NCBI RefSeq assembly: GCF_003290125.1
Contig: NZ_QMKH01000007.1
Span: 124,001 to 188,000 of the forward strand
Length of the DNA stretch: 64,000 nucleotides
Direction: 5' to 3'
Source: Microvirga flavescens
GTDB taxonomy: Bacteria; Pseudomonadota; Alphaproteobacteria; Rhizobiales; Beijerinckiaceae
The position numbers were made by a program, and so were the translations under genes. This document shows, in pieces, positions 1 to 9,944 of the stretch. The notes under the pieces are model-generated. The model saw only the letters and a list, made by a program, of their open reading frames with translations, was not told where the DNA came from and searched no databases. Numbering within the stretch: the first letter of the stretch is position 1; each line of letters starts with the position of its first letter.

Positions 1-527
1 ACCTTGCGCTCGCCGACAAAGGGACGATGGCCGTGCCAGGAATTGTCGGAACGCAGGAAGGCAAAGACCGTGCCCATGACGGGCGGCACTTCCATCGCAT
101 AGGGTTCAAAGTTCTCGCTGTCGTAGAGAACGCGCAGGCGGCCACCGTCATCGGTGCCCCAGTCGTCGTTCATGTAGACGAGCATGGTCATGACCTTGGA
201 AGGGCCATCGGTGTGGATCGCGCCGTATTTCGGCTGCGAACGCTTCATGATCGTCGTCAGGCGCGGATATTGGTGCAGGTCCTGCCCGAATTTGCGGGAA
301 AGCTCTTCCGTCAGTTCGGGGCCCTCAAGCTCTTCGATCAGCTTTTTGAAGCGGCCATGAAGATCGACTTCGTCCACGGTCAGGTAGCCCGGCTTCGTGA
401 TGTTGGGAAAATCACGGCGCAGGTCGTCGATGGCATCGGCCTTCAGGATGTTGGACCCGAGCAAGAAATCATAAGGATCGCTTGACCGTTTCGCGTTGCG
501 GATGGCGTCGAGGTCGATGGTCGACAT
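1..527 (-). CDS. 2OG-Fe(II) oxygenase family protein, C-terminus beyond window
   Basis: Reading the minus strand from the ATG at 527 gives at least 175 residues with no stop before the window edge, so the 3' end is missing. The iron-binding facial triad of 2-oxoglutarate/Fe(II) dioxygenases is visible: HTD at about residues 105-107, then a distal His at about 165 or 167 in NSWHGHRPF, with an Arg about 7-9 residues later that could bind 2-oxoglutarate. The context GGRLRVLY before the distal His is typical of prolyl-4-hydroxylase-like members. The substrate is unknown. An in-frame ATG lies 12 bases upstream (539); I chose 527 because AGGGA sits just before it. The gene starts about 160 bases from the ppx stop, on the same strand. 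Confidence 0.75.
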   Translation of the reverse strand, partial: MSTIDLDAIRNAKRSSDPYDFLLGSNILKADAIDDLRRDFPNITKPGYLTVDEVDLHGRFKKLIEELEGPELTEELSRKFGQDLHQYPRLTTIMKRSQPKYGAIHTDGPSKVMTMLVYMNDDWGTDDGGRLRVLYDSENFEPYAMEVPPVMGTVFAFLRSDNSWHGHRPFVGERK

Positions 528-687
528 AGGTTCCCTCATGGCAGGTTCATATTCTCATTGCAGCGTATGGTAGCGCTTGGCGCGCAACTCAACTAGGGTC
601 AATTTCAGCAAAGACAATGAGGTCGAATACGACAATAGTTGGACACCGTGGCCGTGGCCTTCTGCGATGGTAACGAGAATACGGACC

Positions 688-2202
688 TCAGACGATCTCA
701 ATCCGGGGCTCCAGATCGAGCAGTTTGCCAAGAGCCCTGACGCGCCCCACCAGCCGGTCGCTCGCCAGTTCCTTCAGATCGCCGGGCAATTGCAGCACGG
801 CCTGCTGCCCCCGCGCGACGAGCGGGGTGCGGGGAAGGATTCCTTCCATCGCCACCGAAACCGGATAGGCGATGCGCATGAGCGCGGCGAGAATGCGCGC
901 GCGCTCCATCAGCTTGATGCCCGCCAGCGTCTTGATGCGGGAGCTGACCTTGTCGGGCGAGAGCCCCTCGTGCCGGAAGAAGATCGAGAGCGCGAGATAG
1001 GCGCGGCCCGGATGGTCGATGCCGGAGAACGCGCCATAGGCGAGAAGGTTGAGGCTCTGCTCGCCGCGATAATCCGGATGCGCGCGCCATCCGATATCGG
1101 CGAGGAGGCAGGCCGCATGACGCAAGCGCTTGTCGTTCTCGGTTTCCGGCAGGCCGACGGTTTCGAAGAACCGGCAGGTCCAGTCCCACAACTCCTCGCC
1201 GTGGCGGGCGGAGCGCGAGCGCAGGAGATTGAGATCCCCCGCCGCCGAAAGCAGTGGATCGAGCGCGCGGGTTTCCGGGGCCAGCTTGTCGTAAAGCAGC
1301 CCTTCACGGACACCGAGCGCGGAGATCGCGACTTCCTTCGGCTGCCCGAGACGCAAAATCTCCTCCAGCACGATGGCGCCATAGGCGAGAAGCGGGCGGC
1401 GGGCTTCCGACACGCTCTCGATGTCCTTCAGCGTCCGCGCGTCCACGCGCTCGACCAGTTGCAGGAAGTCGAGGCCGTCATCGGGCTTGATGGTGTAGGC
1501 ATGCATGACATGCAGCGGATAGTCGCGCGAGGCCTGGTGAAGCCGCGCCAGGGCGCGCCACGTTCCACCGACGGCATAGAAGGTTCGTCCGCGCAGATGT
1601 TCAAGTTGTTCGGTCTGGCGCTCGAGGGCGGCGCGAACGATCTTCTGCGCTTTCTTGAGAGAGCCGCCGCTAAGATCCTGCAGCGCAAGGCCGCCGAGGG
1701 GCATAGTGACGCCCTCCCCGACACTCGCCCCCTTCACGTCGACGAGTTCGAGACTGCCGCCGCCGAGATCGCCCACGAGGCCGTCCGGATCGTAGAAGCC
1801 GGAAACGACGCCATAGGCTGAAAATGCAGCCTCCTGCGCGCCGGAAAGCAGTTGGACCTTTTGCCCGCAGGCCGCCGCAGCGGCTTTCAGGAAGGCAGGC
1901 CCGTTCGTCGCATCACGGGCGGCTGCGGTCGCGAGGACGAAGACCTTCGACACGTCCATCGTTTCGCAAAGCACGCGAAACCGGGCGAGCGCCCGCAAGG
2001 CACGCTCGACGGCATCGTCGTCGAGCCGCCCCGTCGTCGCGACATGGCGGCCGAGGCCGCACAGCACCTTCTCGTTATAGATAGGCGTCGGCGCGCGCGT
2101 GATGCCCTCATAGGCCACCAGACGCACCGAGTTCGACCCGATGTCGATGATCGCAATCGGGCGGCCGACTTTAAGCCGCCCCTGTGCCTCGCGTGACGGC
2201 AT
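688..2202 (-). CDS. ppx: Exopolyphosphatase, Ppx/GppA family
   Basis: 504-residue Ppx/GppA phosphatase. These enzymes hydrolyse terminal phosphates of inorganic polyphosphate, and some also hydrolyse pppGpp. The actin-like ATPase fold is evident from the first phosphate loop DIGSNSVRL (about residues 20-28), from GDLGGGSLEL (about 143-152) and from the PLGGLAL stretch after it. The C-terminal half (from about 300) corresponds to the HD-like helical domain of longer Ppx proteins. It follows ppk1 by only 3 bases and is surely cotranscribed, so synthesis and breakdown of polyphosphate are linked. Whether it prefers polyP or pppGpp cannot be judged here. Confidence 0.93.
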   Translation of the reverse strand: MPSREAQGRLKVGRPIAIIDIGSNSVRLVAYEGITRAPTPIYNEKVLCGLGRHVATTGRLDDDAVERALRALARFRVLCETMDVSKVFVLATAAARDATNGPAFLKAAAAACGQKVQLLSGAQEAAFSAYGVVSGFYDPDGLVGDLGGGSLELVDVKGASVGEGVTMPLGGLALQDLSGGSLKKAQKIVRAALERQTEQLEHLRGRTFYAVGGTWRALARLHQASRDYPLHVMHAYTIKPDDGLDFLQLVERVDARTLKDIESVSEARRPLLAYGAIVLEEILRLGQPKEVAISALGVREGLLYDKLAPETRALDPLLSAAGDLNLLRSRSARHGEELWDWTCRFFETVGLPETENDKRLRHAACLLADIGWRAHPDYRGEQSLNLLAYGAFSGIDHPGRAYLALSIFFRHEGLSPDKVSSRIKTLAGIKLMERARILAALMRIAYPVSVAMEGILPRTPLVARGQQAVLQLPGDLKELASDRLVGRVRALGKLLDLEPRIEIV

Positions 2203-2205
2203 CGC

Positions 2206-4515
2206 TTAACGCAGCCCCCGTTTCGCGAGCGCGCGCGGGCTCGATGTTTTCAGGGATTTGCCGCGGCCTGACAGGCTTGGATTGGTCATGAAGAACTTGT
2301 GTGCATTGAAGGGCTCTTCGCCCGGAGCGGAAACGATGCGCCGGCTCGTGCCGTTGGCCAGAAGCGTCCAGCTTTGTTCGTTGTCGAGGAGGTTGGCGAG
2401 CATGATCTGATCGAGGACCTGTTGATGCACAGTCGGATTCAGGATCGGCAACAGGGATTCGACCCGGCGTTCCAGATTGCGGGGCATGAGGTCGGCCGAG
2501 GAAATATAGACGTGAGCCTTAGGGTTTGGCAGGCCCTGCCCGTTGCCGAAGGCATAGATGCGGGTGTGTTCGAGGAAGCGCCCGACAATCGACTTCACGC
2601 GGATGTTCTCGGACAATCCCTTGATGCCGGGCCGCAGGCAGCAGATGCCGCGCACCACGAGATCGATCTGCACTCCCGCCGCGCTCGCGTCGTAGAGCGC
2701 ATCGATGATGCTCGGATCGACAAGGGAATTGCACTTGAGCCAGATCGCGCCCGAGCGCCCAGCCTTGGCGTGTGCGATTTCCTCATCGATATGCTGCAAC
2801 AGGCGCTTCTTCAGCGTCAGCGGAGACACCGCCATGCGCTCCATTTCCGCAGGCTCCGCGTAACCGGTGACGAAATTGAAGATACGCGAAATGTCGCGCC
2901 CGATCGCAGGATCGGCGGTGAAGAAGGAAAGATCCGTATAGATGCGCGCGGTGATCGGGTGGTAGTTGCCCGTGCCGACATGGCAATAGGTGATGAGCTG
3001 CCCGCCTTCGCGCCGCACGACCATCGAGAGCTTGGCGTGCGTCTTCAGTTCGATGAAGCCGAACACGACCTGTGCGCCGGCACGCTCCAGATTGCGCGCC
3101 CAGAAGATGTTGGCTTCCTCGTCGAAGCGGGCTTTGAGCTCAACGAGCGCGGTGACGGACTTGCCCGCCTCCGCTGCCTCGGCAAGAGCAGCAACGATGG
3201 GTGAATCCGGCGAGGTCCGGTAAAGCGTCTGCTTGATCGCCACCACGTTCGGATCGCGCGCGGCCTGGCGCAGAAACTGCACCACCACATCGAAGGACTC
3301 ATACGGGTGGTGGACGATGAGATCCTTCTGCCGGATGGCGGCGAAGCAATCGCCGCTGTGCTCGCGGATGCGCTCCGGAAAGCGCGGAATATACGGCTTG
3401 AACTTGAGGTCCGGCCTCTCCAGTCCGACAAGCTGCGACAGGTCGTTCAAGGCCAGCATGCCTTCGACGACGAAGAGCTCGGTCTCGAAGGCGATTTCGG
3501 ATTCCTCGGCGACGAACTGGCGCAGGTCCTCCGGCATCGCGGCCTCGACCTCGAGGCGGATCACGCTGCCGCGCCGGCGCTGCTTGAGCGCGGTTTCGAA
3601 CAGACGCACGAGGTCTTCCGCCTCTTCCTCCACTTCGAGATCGGAATCGCGGATGACGCGGAAGGCGCCCTGCCCCTGCACGCTGTAGCCAGGGAAGAGA
3701 CGGCCCGTGTAGAGCACAATCACCTGCTCGAGCGCGATGAAACGCGTCGCGCCGGTCTCGGCGAGATCGGGCAGGCGGATGAACCGCTCGACCTTCGAAG
3801 GCAGGCGGATCAGCGCGTTCAGCACCTTTCCGTCGCTCTGCCGCGCGAGCTTGAGGGCGATGGACAATCCGAGATTGGGAATGAACGGGAACGGGTGCGC
3901 CGGGTCGATGGCAAGCGGCGTCAGCACGGGGAAGACGTGGCTGAGGAAATAATCCTCCAGCCACACGGCCTCGGCCTTTGCGAGATCGGGCCCGTCCACG
4001 AGGACGATGCCCTCTTCCAGAAGAACGTCCTTCAGGTCGTGCCAGCGCCGCTGCTGATCGGAAGCGAGGCTCGAGACCTCGGCCGCGATCTTCACCAGCT
4101 GCTCCTGCGGGGACAGTCCGTCCTGCGACAGGGTGCCGACATTGGAGCGGACCTGGCCACGCAGACCCGCCACGCGAACCATGAAGAACTCGTCAAGGTT
4201 CGCCGCGGAGATGGAAAGAAAGCGCAGTTGCTCCAGAAGAGGGTGGTTCGTGTTCGACGCCTCTTCCAGCACACGCCTGTTGAACTGGAGCCAGGACAGT
4301 TCGCGATTCACGAAACGCTGCGGGAATTGCCGCAGGGCCGCGCCGTCGAGATCGATATCCGGCGGGGCCTTGGGCTGCGGCGCATCGCTGACGATCTCGA
4401 CGTCCTCCAGGATCAGCTCCTTCACCACGACCTCGCCCTCCGCCTTTTTGCGCGGTTTCCGCTTTGCCTTGGATTTGACGACGGTTTCACGACGTTTCGA
4501 CGACGGTGTCTTCAC
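2206..4515 (-). CDS. ppk1: Polyphosphate kinase 1
   Basis: 769 residues, slightly longer than the roughly 690-720 of most PPK1 proteins because of a charged, Lys-rich N-terminal extension (about residues 1-55). PPK1 reversibly polymerises the gamma-phosphate of ATP into polyphosphate. Recognisable parts are [19 protein letters not shown] in the N domain, the catalytic histidine in [14 protein letters not shown] (His at about 493) that is phosphorylated during catalysis, and the C-terminal PLD-like region. The start is GTG at 4515, overlapping the hdaA stop as GTGA, which suggests translational coupling. ppx follows after 3 bases. Confidence 0.95.
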   Translation of the reverse strand: MKTPSSKRRETVVKSKAKRKPRKKAEGEVVVKELILEDVEIVSDAPQPKAPPDIDLDGAALRQFPQRFVNRELSWLQFNRRVLEEASNTNHPLLEQLRFLSISAANLDEFFMVRVAGLRGQVRSNVGTLSQDGLSPQEQLVKIAAEVSSLASDQQRRWHDLKDVLLEEGIVLVDGPDLAKAEAVWLEDYFLSHVFPVLTPLAIDPAHPFPFIPNLGLSIALKLARQSDGKVLNALIRLPSKVERFIRLPDLAETGATRFIALEQVIVLYTGRLFPGYSVQGQGAFRVIRDSDLEVEEEAEDLVRLFETALKQRRRGSVIRLEVEAAMPEDLRQFVAEESEIAFETELFVVEGMLALNDLSQLVGLERPDLKFKPYIPRFPERIREHSGDCFAAIRQKDLIVHHPYESFDVVVQFLRQAARDPNVVAIKQTLYRTSPDSPIVAALAEAAEAGKSVTALVELKARFDEEANIFWARNLERAGAQVVFGFIELKTHAKLSMVVRREGGQLITYCHVGTGNYHPITARIYTDLSFFTADPAIGRDISRIFNFVTGYAEPAEMERMAVSPLTLKKRLLQHIDEEIAHAKAGRSGAIWLKCNSLVDPSIIDALYDASAAGVQIDLVVRGICCLRPGIKGLSENIRVKSIVGRFLEHTRIYAFGNGQGLPNPKAHVYISSADLMPRNLERRVESLLPILNPTVHQQVLDQIMLANLLDNEQSWTLLANGTSRRIVSAPGEEPFNAHKFFMTNPSLSGRGKSLKTSSPRALAKRGLR

Positions 4516-5204
4516 TCGATCTCTTCCGTATCCTGCGCGGAGCCGAGGATTTCGGCGGCGATGGCGCGGGAGACGCGCCGTCCACGGCTCAAGGCCTCCT
4601 TGTCCAAAGCCGCGACGAATTCGGCGGCCTTCGACAGGGATCGCTCGATCCTGAGGGCAATGTAGTCCACAACCGTCGTGTCGACCACGAGCTGGCGGTC
4701 GACAAAGAGCTTCACGAGAACCGCCTTCAAAAGCGCATCGTCTGGCGGATCAAGAACGGCGGTCGGCGCGAGGCGCAGGCGCGAGAGCAGATCGGGCGTT
4801 TTGAGCCCCCACCCGTCCGGCGACGTCTCACAGGTGATGAGGATGAAGGCCTTGCGCTCCCGGGCGAGGTTGAGCAGGTGGAACAGGGCCGCCTCGTCGA
4901 GTTCGGCCCGGTCGGCATCCTCGATGGCGAGAGCGCCGTTGGAGACAAGGTGAGGAACCTTGTCCCCCGTGACCTCGAAGGCATCGACGCTCCAGGCATG
5001 AGCGCCCGTCGCCCAGATCGCGGCGAGATGGCTTTTACCACTGCCGCGCGGGCCTTTCAGGATCAGGATGTTGTCAGGCCAGTCGGGCCACCGTTCGATC
5101 AAGCCATAGGCCAGTTCGTTGGAGGGGCTGACGAGGAAATCTTCCCGCTCGAACCGGGTTTCCACCGGCAGGTCGAGGGCGAGCTGCTTGGGGGCCTCAC
5201 GCAT
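4512..5204 (-). CDS. hdaA: DnaA-related regulatory inactivator HdaA
   Basis: 230-residue AAA+ protein resembling domain III of DnaA without the DNA-binding domain IV, as expected for HdaA of alphaproteobacteria. The Walker A motif GPRGSGKSH lies at about residues 50-58 and a degenerate Walker B (ALAIEDADR) at about 91-99. The N-terminus contains QLALDLPV, a clamp-binding-like motif of the kind Hda uses to contact DnaN. Hda with the sliding clamp stimulates ATP hydrolysis by DnaA and limits replication re-initiation. It overlaps the permease gene upstream by 8 bases and ppk1 downstream by 4, forming a tight operon that links replication control to polyphosphate metabolism. Confidence 0.88.
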   Translation of the reverse strand: MREAPKQLALDLPVETRFEREDFLVSPSNELAYGLIERWPDWPDNILILKGPRGSGKSHLAAIWATGAHAWSVDAFEVTGDKVPHLVSNGALAIEDADRAELDEAALFHLLNLARERKAFILITCETSPDGWGLKTPDLLSRLRLAPTAVLDPPDDALLKAVLVKLFVDRQLVVDTTVVDYIALRIERSLSKAAEFVAALDKEALSRGRRVSRAIAAEILGSAQDTEEIE

Positions 5205-6282
5205 CGAGATCGGCCTTGCGGTTTGTTCCGCGATAGAGCGGGCTCGAAAGATATTCCTTCAGGGCGTAGCGGGCGACAACGCCGATGGACGCCGCCAGCG
5301 GCACGGCGAGAAGAAGCCCGACGAACCCGAACAGGGTGCCGAAAGCCAAGAGCGCGAACATCAGCCACACCGGATGCAGGCCGACGGATTCCCCGACGAG
5401 CTTCGGGGAGAGGATGTTGCCTTCGACGAACTGGCCGAACACGAAAATGGCGAGCGTCGCCAGGATCCATGTCCAGTCCGGCCAGAACTGGACGATGGCG
5501 ACACCGACGGACAGGATCAGGCCGGTGAGCGAGCCGACATAGGGGATGAAGCTCAACAGCCCCGAACCCATGCCGATCAGCACGCCGAAATTGAGCCCCA
5601 CCACGCTCAGGCCCACGGCGTAGAACGTGCCGAGGATCAGGCACACCATCGCCTGCCCGCGCACGAAGCCGGCAATGGCGCGGTCGATGTCGCGGAAGAT
5701 GGCGCGGATCGTGTCCCGCTGCTTCATGGGGAGCCAGGAATCCACCGTGCTCACCATGCGGTCCCAATCCACCAGCATGTAGAAAGCCACCACCGGCGTG
5801 ACGACGAGAAGGGACATGATGCTCACCAGCGCCCGTCCGCCGGACAGGAGCGACTGGAAGACCCCGCCGAGCCATTGCAGGCCCTGGGAAACCAGATTGC
5901 CGACAGAGGTCTTGATTTCGGACAGGGCGCTCGATCCCCCGAGCCGCTCCAGAAGCGGCCCGCCCTCCTGGATCGCCAGTTGCTGCAGGCGGTCGACATA
6001 GCCGGGCAACTTTTCCACGAAAGCCTCGACCTGCTGCGCGACCAGCGGAATGAGAACGACGAGGGTAACGATGAAGAGGAGGACGAAGATAACGAGGATG
6101 AGGATGCTCGCCCCCAGCCGCCCGATGCCGATCCGCTGCAGCCGGTCCGCCAGCGGGTCGAGGAGATAGGCCAGTGCGAAACCCGCGACGAAAGGCAGAA
6201 GGATCTCGCGCAGGGTGGCCAGGAAAAACACCGTGACCGCCAGCGCGAGGCCCCAGAATACGAGCTGCCTTTGAAGCGACAT
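5197..6282 (-). CDS. AI-2E family transporter / PerM-like permease
   Basis: About 361 residues from the ATG at 6282. The frame stays open to 6351, but that would run into the upstream gene; the ATG at 6282 has AGGGG about 10 bases before it and leaves a 29-base gap. It begins MSLQRQLVFW followed by two close hydrophobic segments, and has the family pattern of two N-terminal helices, a soluble middle part and five or six further membrane spans, with LSFIPYVGSLTG and GNILSPKLVGESVGLHP as family signatures. Relatives export AI-2 or act as Na+/H+ antiporters; the substrate here is unknown. Genes in this position next to hda are common in alphaproteobacteria. Confidence 0.87.
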   Translation of the reverse strand: MSLQRQLVFWGLALAVTVFFLATLREILLPFVAGFALAYLLDPLADRLQRIGIGRLGASILILVIFVLLFIVTLVVLIPLVAQQVEAFVEKLPGYVDRLQQLAIQEGGPLLERLGGSSALSEIKTSVGNLVSQGLQWLGGVFQSLLSGGRALVSIMSLLVVTPVVAFYMLVDWDRMVSTVDSWLPMKQRDTIRAIFRDIDRAIAGFVRGQAMVCLILGTFYAVGLSVVGLNFGVLIGMGSGLLSFIPYVGSLTGLILSVGVAIVQFWPDWTWILATLAIFVFGQFVEGNILSPKLVGESVGLHPVWLMFALLAFGTLFGFVGLLLAVPLAASIGVVARYALKEYLSSPLYRGTNRKADLDA

Positions 6283-6310
6283 CCGGCTTCTACCCCTAAG
6301 AAAAGCGAAT

Positions 6311-6841
6311 TCAGGCCGCCATATGCCGCAGCCAGTCTCCGAGATAGGCACCGGCGGAGACGACGGTCAAGGCGGCCACGATGAACATGGCGATATCCTC
6401 AAGTCCTCCAAGGTTTATTCCGAAGGCGTTTGTCGCAAGAGCAAAGGCTGCAAAGGCGATCTGACCGACGGTGTTGAGCTTGCTCACAATGAGGGGCCTG
6501 ATTTCCACCGGACGCCCCATGACCCAGGACAGGAGCACGGCGGAGACGATCATCGCATCCCGCGACACCACGACGATGGCGAGCCAACTCGGGATAGCCC
6601 CTACGATGGCCAGCGTCACATAGATCGAGACCAGAAGACCCTTGTCAGCAAGGGGGTCAATATAGGCCCCGAACTCGCTCTGCATGTTGAAGCGCCGGGC
6701 AATGAAGCCATCCACGGCGTCCGAGACGCCGGCCACGACGAAAAGGATGAAGGCGGAAACCCACCTCCCCTGCATGATCATGACGAGCACGATAGGCACG
6801 ATGATGAGGCGGCCGATGGTGATGATGTTCGGAATGGTCAT
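6311..6841 (-). CDS. CDP-alcohol phosphatidyltransferase (PgsA-like)
   Basis: 176 residues from the ATG at 6841 (MTIPNIITIGR, the usual N-terminus of PgsA-type enzymes). An upstream TTG at 6877 would add 12 residues and looks less likely. The full CDP-alcohol phosphotransferase signature D-x2-D-G-x2-A-R-x8-G-x3-D-x3-D is present (Asp41, Asp44, Gly45, Ala48, Arg49, Gly58, Asp62, Asp66). The rest is hydrophobic, consistent with an integral inner-membrane enzyme of phospholipid headgroup synthesis. Phosphatidylglycerophosphate synthase or a cardiolipin-type synthase are the likeliest reactions, and the acceptor alcohol cannot be decided from sequence. It leads the operon running through hdaA, ppk1 and ppx. 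Confidence 0.88.
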   Translation of the reverse strand: MTIPNIITIGRLIIVPIVLVMIMQGRWVSAFILFVVAGVSDAVDGFIARRFNMQSEFGAYIDPLADKGLLVSIYVTLAIVGAIPSWLAIVVVSRDAMIVSAVLLSWVMGRPVEIRPLIVSKLNTVGQIAFAAFALATNAFGINLGGLEDIAMFIVAALTVVSAGAYLGDWLRHMAA

Positions 6842-6924
6842 CCGGGCGATGATGGCCGCTCGCGCGGCGGAGTTCAATCACCCGGGTCTGGCGGGTGGGG
6901 ATAATGCAGCCCCTTCTCGGCCAT

Positions 6925-6968
6925 CCACGTCCCCCGGGGCTTAAGAGGCGGATCCCCGGGCGACGTGG
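6925..6968. repeat. Intergenic palindromic element
   Basis: Inverted repeat with 15-base arms, CCACGTCCCCCGGGG (6925-6939) and CCCCGGGCGACGTGG (6954-6968), one mismatch, 14-base spacer. It lies between two minus-strand genes and is not followed by a T tract on either strand, so it looks more like a dispersed palindromic repeat than a standard terminator. Confidence 0.6.
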
Positions 6969-6994
6969 AAGGGTCGCTCATGACGCTCGGCCAT

Positions 6995-7297
6995 TCACAC
7001 TCTGAACGTCTGGATCAGATTCCCATGGTGCATGAGGTTGAAGTCTGGATCGGCGAGCTTGACGAATTCTGCAAAGGACGGCGACTTCGAGAAATCGTCC
7101 AGGGCCTGAAGCGCCAGCTCCATCGTTTCCCATTCGACCACATCGATCCATACATCGCTCTTGTCGTCGTAATAGGTGCTCCGGGTCTTGAAGCCCGGCG
7201 CCGTGCGCAGGAACTCGTTCAGGCCGAGCGCCACGCGCTTGGCATCCTCGAAGCTAACGTCCTTGCGGAAGCGATAGAGGGGGATCTCGAAAGCCAT
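6995..7297 (-). CDS. Conserved small protein of unknown function
   Basis: 100 residues from the ATG at 7297 (MAFEIPLYRFRKDVSFEDAK), which has a clear AGGAG 8 bases upstream; the frame is open further 5' without a better start. There is no signal peptide or membrane segment. The length and alternating pattern suggest a ferredoxin-like alpha/beta fold such as the antibiotic-biosynthesis-monooxygenase-like or EthD-like families, but I see no diagnostic motif. It is transcribed away from the WYL-domain regulator at 7401 with about 100 bases between them, the usual arrangement for a YafY-type regulator and its target. Confidence 0.7.
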   Translation of the reverse strand: MAFEIPLYRFRKDVSFEDAKRVALGLNEFLRTAPGFKTRSTYYDDKSDVWIDVVEWETMELALQALDDFSKSPSFAEFVKLADPDFNLMHHGNLIQTFRV

Positions 7298-7400
7298 TCT
7301 CGTTTCTCCTGTTAATCCAGGCTTGACTGCCTGGGCAGGGATGGACATGCCCGCCCCCTCCTGACAGTTTCCGTCAGGAGCAACCAGATATCCTCATCTC

Positions 7401-8084
7401 ATGCGCGTCGTTCGCCTGTTCCAGATTCTCGACCGGTTGCGGGGTCTCCGCACGCCGAAGAGCGCCGAAGACCTCGCCGCGGAGCTGGGCGTCTCCATGC
7501 GCACGATCTACCGCGACATGGGAGTGCTGCAGGACCTGGGCGCTCCCATCGAGGGGCAGGCGGGCGTCGGCTACATGTTGCGCAAGGGCTTTTTCCTGCC
7601 GCCGCTCATGTTCGATGAGGACGAGCTCGAGGCCATCATCCTCGGCACCCGCATGGTCGCGGCCCGCGCCGATCCCGATTTGGCCGAGGCAGGCCATCGG
7701 GCCGCCGCCAAGATCGCGCAGGTGCTGCGTGGCGATGCGAAGCGCACACCCGACGAGGTGCCACTCAACGTGGCAAAACGCCGAAGCGATACCGCAGCAG
7801 ACGAAGCCGGCGTGCTGCGTCTCCTGCGCCACGCCATCCGGAACCGGCGCGTCGTCAAAGCAGTCTATTGCGACCTTCAGGACCAGATCACCGAACGCCG
7901 GCTGCGCCCCGTGGGGCTGACAGCCTTCGACCTCCTCTGGCTGCTGACCGCCTGGTGCGAGGAGCGACAGGATTTCAGAAATTTCCGGCTCGAACGCTTC
8001 CGGAGCGTGACGGAGACCGAGGAGCGTTTCGCTCCCGAACCAGGCAAGCGCTTCGAGGATTTTCTCAAGCTCCTTCCTCCATGA
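7401..8084 (+). CDS. YafY-type transcriptional regulator (HTH + WYL domain)
   Basis: 227 residues. The N-terminal winged HTH of the HTH_11 type is clear: [43 protein letters not shown] at about residues 5-48. The C-terminal part (about 130-215) matches a WYL domain, a ligand-sensing fold found in many bacterial regulators: [14 protein letters not shown], then [35 protein letters not shown]. It is divergent from the small gene ending at 6995, and the shared intergenic region (7298-7400) should hold both promoters. The effector is unknown. Confidence 0.88.
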   Translation: MRVVRLFQILDRLRGLRTPKSAEDLAAELGVSMRTIYRDMGVLQDLGAPIEGQAGVGYMLRKGFFLPPLMFDEDELEAIILGTRMVAARADPDLAEAGHRAAAKIAQVLRGDAKRTPDEVPLNVAKRRSDTAADEAGVLRLLRHAIRNRRVVKAVYCDLQDQITERRLRPVGLTAFDLLWLLTAWCEERQDFRNFRLERFRSVTETEERFAPEPGKRFEDFLKLLPP

Positions 8085-8166
8085 CGATACGGCTCGAGAG
8101 GGAACGCAAAAACCCTTGCCTCCCGCCCTCTCTCGCCTTACTCCCCAACGCAAGACGAGGTGTGCC

Positions 8167-9234
8167 ATGACCGAGAAGAAGACGAACGGCCTGACTTATG
8201 CCCAAGCGGGCGTCGACATCGACGCGGGCAACGACATGGTCGACCAGATCAAGCCCCTGGTGCGATCCACCCGCCGCCCCGGCGCGGATGCGGAGATCGG
8301 CGGTTTCGGTGGCCTTTTCGACCTCAAGGCTGCAGGCTTCAAGGACCCGATCCTCGTCGCTGCCAATGACGGGGTGGGCACCAAAGTCAAGATCGCCATC
8401 GATACCGGCATTCATGACACCATCGGCATCGATCTCGTCGCCATGTGCGTGAACGACATCATCGTTCAGGGGGCCGAGCCCCTGCTGTTTCTTGACTATT
8501 TCGCCACCGGCAAGCTCTCGCCGGAGGTGGGCGTGCATATCGTCAAGGGCATTGCGGAAGGCTGCCGCCTCGCCGGTTGCGCGCTGATCGGCGGCGAGAC
8601 CGCCGAAATGCCGGGCCTCTACGCCAAGGGCGATTATGACCTCGCGGGCTTTGCGGTGGGCGCTGCCGAGCGCGGGACGCTCCTGCCGAAGGCGGTGAAG
8701 GCGGGCGACGTCCTCATCGGCCTGCCCTCCTCCGGCGTTCATTCCAACGGATTTTCGCTCGTGCGCCGCGTTGTCGAGCGCTCCGGCCTCGCCTGGACGG
8801 ATGCCGCTCCCTTCGCGACGGGCAAGACTCTCGGCGAGGCTCTTCTGGAGCCGACGCGGATCTACGTGAAGTCGCTTCTCGCCACGCTGAAGGCGACGGA
8901 CGGCATCAACGCTCTCTGCCACATCACGGGCGGCGGCTTTCCGGACAATATTCCGCGCGTTCTGTCCGACGGCATCGGCGTGCGGCTCGATCTCGACGCG
9001 ATCCCCGTCCCGCCCGTCTTCGGCTGGCTCAGCCGGACCGGCGGCGTGGTGGAAAGCGAAATGCTGCGCACCTTCAATTGCGGCATTGGCATGATCGTCT
9101 TCGCCGCCGCCGACAAGGCGGACGAGGTGATGAAGCAGCTTCAGAACGCGGGCGAAAAGCCGATCCGCATCGGCGAGGCTATCACCCATGACGGCGGCGA
9201 GCAGGTCCAGACCTCGGGACGTTTGAAACTCTGA
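8167..9234 (+). CDS. purM: Phosphoribosylformylglycinamidine cyclo-ligase
   Basis: 355 residues from the ATG at 8167; an in-frame TTG at 8116 would add an untypical extension. PurM (AIR synthetase) closes the imidazole ring in de novo purine synthesis using ATP. Family landmarks are [30 protein letters not shown], the nucleotide-binding [37 protein letters not shown], and [11 protein letters not shown]. The stop overlaps the purN start as TGATG, so the two purine genes are translationally coupled, the common purMN arrangement. Confidence 0.97.
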   Translation: MTEKKTNGLTYAQAGVDIDAGNDMVDQIKPLVRSTRRPGADAEIGGFGGLFDLKAAGFKDPILVAANDGVGTKVKIAIDTGIHDTIGIDLVAMCVNDIIVQGAEPLLFLDYFATGKLSPEVGVHIVKGIAEGCRLAGCALIGGETAEMPGLYAKGDYDLAGFAVGAAERGTLLPKAVKAGDVLIGLPSSGVHSNGFSLVRRVVERSGLAWTDAAPFATGKTLGEALLEPTRIYVKSLLATLKATDGINALCHITGGGFPDNIPRVLSDGIGVRLDLDAIPVPPVFGWLSRTGGVVESEMLRTFNCGIGMIVFAAADKADEVMKQLQNAGEKPIRIGEAITHDGGEQVQTSGRLKL

Positions 9235-9881
9235 TGACCCGCCGCCGCATCGCCATTCTGATTTCCGGACGCGGATCGAACATGACCTCGCTTATCGAGG
9301 CCGCCCGCGCCCCGGATTTTCCGGGTGAGATCGCCCTCGTTCTGTCCAATCGCCCGGGCGTGGCAGGATTGGCGCGAGCTCAGGAAGCCGGGATCGCCAC
9401 GCTCGCCATCGACCACAAGGTCTTTTCTCGTCGCGAGGGCTTCGAGGAAGAACTGGACCACGCCCTTCGCGATCACGCCATCGACATCATCTGCCTCGCG
9501 GGCTTCATGCGCGTGCTCACGCCGTGGTTCGTGGAGCGCTGGACGGGCCGGATGATCAACATCCACCCCTCTCTCCTGCCGCTCTTCCGTGGCGTCCACA
9601 CGCACCAGCGGGCACTCGCCGAAGGCGTGCTCGTGCACGGCTGCACGGTGCATTTCGTGGTGCCGGAACTCGACGCGGGCCCGATCATCGCCCAGGCCGC
9701 CGTGCCGGTGGTGCCGGGCGATACGGAAGAAACCCTCGCCGCGCGCGTGCTGGCGCAGGAGCACATCATCTACCCGCAGGCCCTGCGCATGATCTGCGAC
9801 GGTCACGCGCGGCTGGAAGGTGACCGCACGGTTTTCGCAAAAGGCTGGAACGCGGGCGGCGCGCTGCGCTCTCCGGCTTGA
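9234..9881 (+). CDS. purN: Phosphoribosylglycinamide formyltransferase (GART)
   Basis: 215 residues. PurN transfers a formyl group from 10-formyl-THF to GAR in purine synthesis. Its N-terminal ISGRGSNM loop (about residues 10-17) binds the ribose phosphate. The catalytic Asn-His-Asp set is recognisable in INIHPSLLPLFRGVHTHQRALAEG (Asn and His) and GPII within VPELDAGPIIAQAAVPV (Asp). The start ATG overlaps the purM stop by one base. The next gene is convergent, separated by a GC hairpin. Confidence 0.97.
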   Translation: MTRRRIAILISGRGSNMTSLIEAARAPDFPGEIALVLSNRPGVAGLARAQEAGIATLAIDHKVFSRREGFEEELDHALRDHAIDIICLAGFMRVLTPWFVERWTGRMINIHPSLLPLFRGVHTHQRALAEGVLVHGCTVHFVVPELDAGPIIAQAAVPVVPGDTEETLAARVLAQEHIIYPQALRMICDGHARLEGDRTVFAKGWNAGGALRSPA

Positions 9882-9897
9882 GCCCCCCAAAAAGCAC

Positions 9898-9920
9898 ATG
9901 GCCGGGACGAGCCCGGCCAT
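9898..9920 (-). terminator. Hairpin terminator, mainly for the minus-strand gene
   Basis: ATGGCCGGG (9898-9906), a 5-base loop and CCCGGCCAT (9912-9920) form a perfect 9-bp stem between convergent genes. On the minus strand the stem is followed after four bases by TTTTT, so it can terminate the gene ending at 9945. On the plus strand there is no T run after purN. The ATGGCCGGG...CCCGGCCAT core also resembles dispersed intergenic hairpins of Hyphomicrobiales. Confidence 0.65.
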
Positions 9921-9944
9921 GACTTCATGTAATCGTCGTGACGC

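Noticed and set aside
3307..4665. Long open frame antisense to ppk1
   Set aside because: Frame openness follows from the high GC of the opposite-strand gene; no family resemblance and the ppk1 frame is certain.
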